A program made the translations under genes and the position numbers. Below are positions 45,031 to 45,562 of a stretch of 45,562 bases of DNA, one piece after another. The notes beneath the pieces are model-generated. The model was not told where the DNA came from. It saw only the letters and a list, made by a program, of their open reading frames with translations, and did no database searches. This DNA comes from a bacterium. GTDB taxonomy: Bacteria > SZUA-182 > SZUA-191 > JAJRXT01. How positions within the stretch are numbered: position 1 is the first letter of the stretch; each line of letters opens with the position of its first letter. The stretch spans positions 1 through 45,562 of the forward strand of contig JAJRUS010000064.1 in assembly GCA_024277675.1 (NCBI GenBank), written 5' to 3'.

Positions 45031-45291
45031 TCAGTCCGTTAGCTTGCGGTTGCTTTCCTGACGCAGGCTATTTACCCAATTCTTAACTCCATCCTTACCT
45101 TTCATCTCAGGATGATCCTCATCTTTCCAGGCGCCAGCAGTTTTATCTATAGCTTTGAGAACTTTTAACTGCTGGAGCTTTTCCTCAAGAACCTTGAAGA
45201 TAAACTGGCTTCGTTTGCGTCTGCCTACTACGGAATCGATGGCCTTAATAGTATTTTCGGGAATAACAACATGCATCCGTTTGGTTTGCAT
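45031..45291 (-). CDS. vapB: VapB-type antitoxin, ribbon-helix-helix
   Basis: An 86-residue protein whose N-terminal half (KRMHVVIPENTIKAIDSVVG then RRKRSQFIFKVLEEKL) has the ribbon-helix-helix pattern for DNA binding. The C-terminal half (AWKDEDHPEMKG...) is the type of flexible tail that wraps the toxin. A GGTGAAAAGTA ribosome binding site precedes the ATG. Upstream direct repeats (45303-45332) are the likely site of autoregulation. Confidence 0.88.
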   Translation of the reverse strand: MQTKRMHVVIPENTIKAIDSVVGRRKRSQFIFKVLEEKLQQLKVLKAIDKTAGAWKDEDHPEMKGKDGVKNWVNSLRQESNRKLTD

Positions 45292-45302
45292 TACTTTTCA
45301 CC

Positions 45303-45332
45303 TCACATATAAAGTTATTAAGTCACATATAA
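45303..45332. promoter_or_regulatory. Direct-repeat operator of the vapBC operon
   Basis: The 10-mer TCACATATAA occurs at 45303-45312 and again at 45323-45332, exactly 20 bp apart, about two helical turns. It begins 12 bases upstream of the vapB start. This is where a ribbon-helix-helix antitoxin would bind side by side to repress its own promoter. Confidence 0.7.
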
Positions 45333-45403
45333 TTTTAACATATTGTGGGCTTATAGCAAAAACTGTTTTCGGGAAGGACAGCCACTACCGTAACTTTAAA
45401 GAA

Positions 45404-45562
45404 TCAAACGGAATTATAACCCAAAGCTAACCGGATCCTTTTTTCTACTTCTTTTAAATCCTTTTTGGTTAATTTTCCCGGCTGATAGCGAACCAATCCA
45501 GGAGCAAGAGTCACTACTTTTGCTCTGACCCAGGAGGGGGCAAGCAGGTTGGCTTTTTGCCA
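45404..45562 (-). CDS. MazF/PemK-like toxin, C-terminal fragment entering from the right edge
   Basis: The last 52 codons of a gene read in from the window edge and end with TGA at 45404-45406. The visible part runs WQKANLLAPSW, VRAKVVTLAPGLVRY, GKLTKKDLKEVEKRIRLALG. It resembles the C-terminus of PemK/MazF-type toxins (KAGLLKPS... TLP ... G.L...D...V...L). Only the end is seen, so the call is tentative. It is oriented like vapBC. Confidence 0.5.
   Translation of the reverse strand, partial: WQKANLLAPSWVRAKVVTLAPGLVRYQPGKLTKKDLKEVEKRIRLALGYNSV

Noticed and set aside
1-45562. tRNA, rRNA, CRISPR arrays, insertion sequences
   Set aside because: No T-loop-bearing cloverleaf, rRNA-like stretch, regularly spaced direct repeats or transposase gene was seen on either strand.

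Overview
The window is a dense bacterial chromosome segment of moderate GC. I see no rRNA, tRNA or CRISPR array. About 35 protein genes are supported, most on the minus strand. The genes suggest an anaerobe of a clostridial type (Bacillota, in the broad Peptococcaceae/Desulfotomaculia direction). Evidence for this is the CwlD-like amidase, GerMN and RNase PH run (gerM-rph adjacency is known from Bacillus), several AGGAGG-type ribosome binding sites, three radical SAM genes, a short-form ThiC, a C_GCAxxG_C_C redox protein and a six-heme cytochrome c. This placement is inference; no phylogenetic marker was compared.

Layout. 1-6035: a large multi-PAS sensor running off the left edge, then miaB, dprA and thiC. 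6442-8134 (plus strand): tadA and an M20 amidohydrolase. 8188-14545 (minus): recJ, a hexaheme cytochrome, a C_GCAxxG_C_C protein, an orphan sugar-type solute-binding lipoprotein and a radical SAM protein. 14597-20441: a methyltransferase-glycosyltransferase fusion, typA, a PilZ protein and, divergently, a membrane HD-GYP phosphodiesterase; the last two form a c-di-GMP pair. 20572-27397: a small conserved protein, a SemiSWEET, ychF, rph, gerMN, amidase, tsaD and a damaged radA. 27566-41609: a minus-strand surface glycan locus of ten genes. 41936-43309: an NtrC-type sigma-54 activator just upstream of it. 43487-45562: a predicted nuclease, a VapBC pair and the tail of a MazF/PemK-like toxin, which together look like a small defence/toxin-antitoxin patch.

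The glycan locus combines three glycosyltransferases, an NAD-dependent epimerase, a methyltransferase, a NodU/CmcH-type carbamoyltransferase, an AsnB amidotransferase, a secreted transglutaminase-fold/fibronectin-like protein, a radical SAM/SPASM protein split by a stop codon, and a DUF2723 membrane protein. It probably builds and decorates an exported carbamoylated or amidated glycan. It is preceded by a consensus sigma-70 promoter, an intrinsic terminator, an interspersed repeat and a second terminator-like hairpin, an arrangement that looks like an attenuated leader.

The most interesting items are: (1) a previously unlabelled family of about 90-150 bp interspersed repeats (at least four copies, plus a solo tail module) whose hairpin arms vary in a compensatory way; (2) the promoter-terminator leader of the glycan locus; (3) radA carrying both an in-frame TAA and a Walker A Gly-to-Cys change, and a second gene (radical SAM) also broken by an in-frame TAA; and (4) the unusual enzyme mix of the glycan locus.
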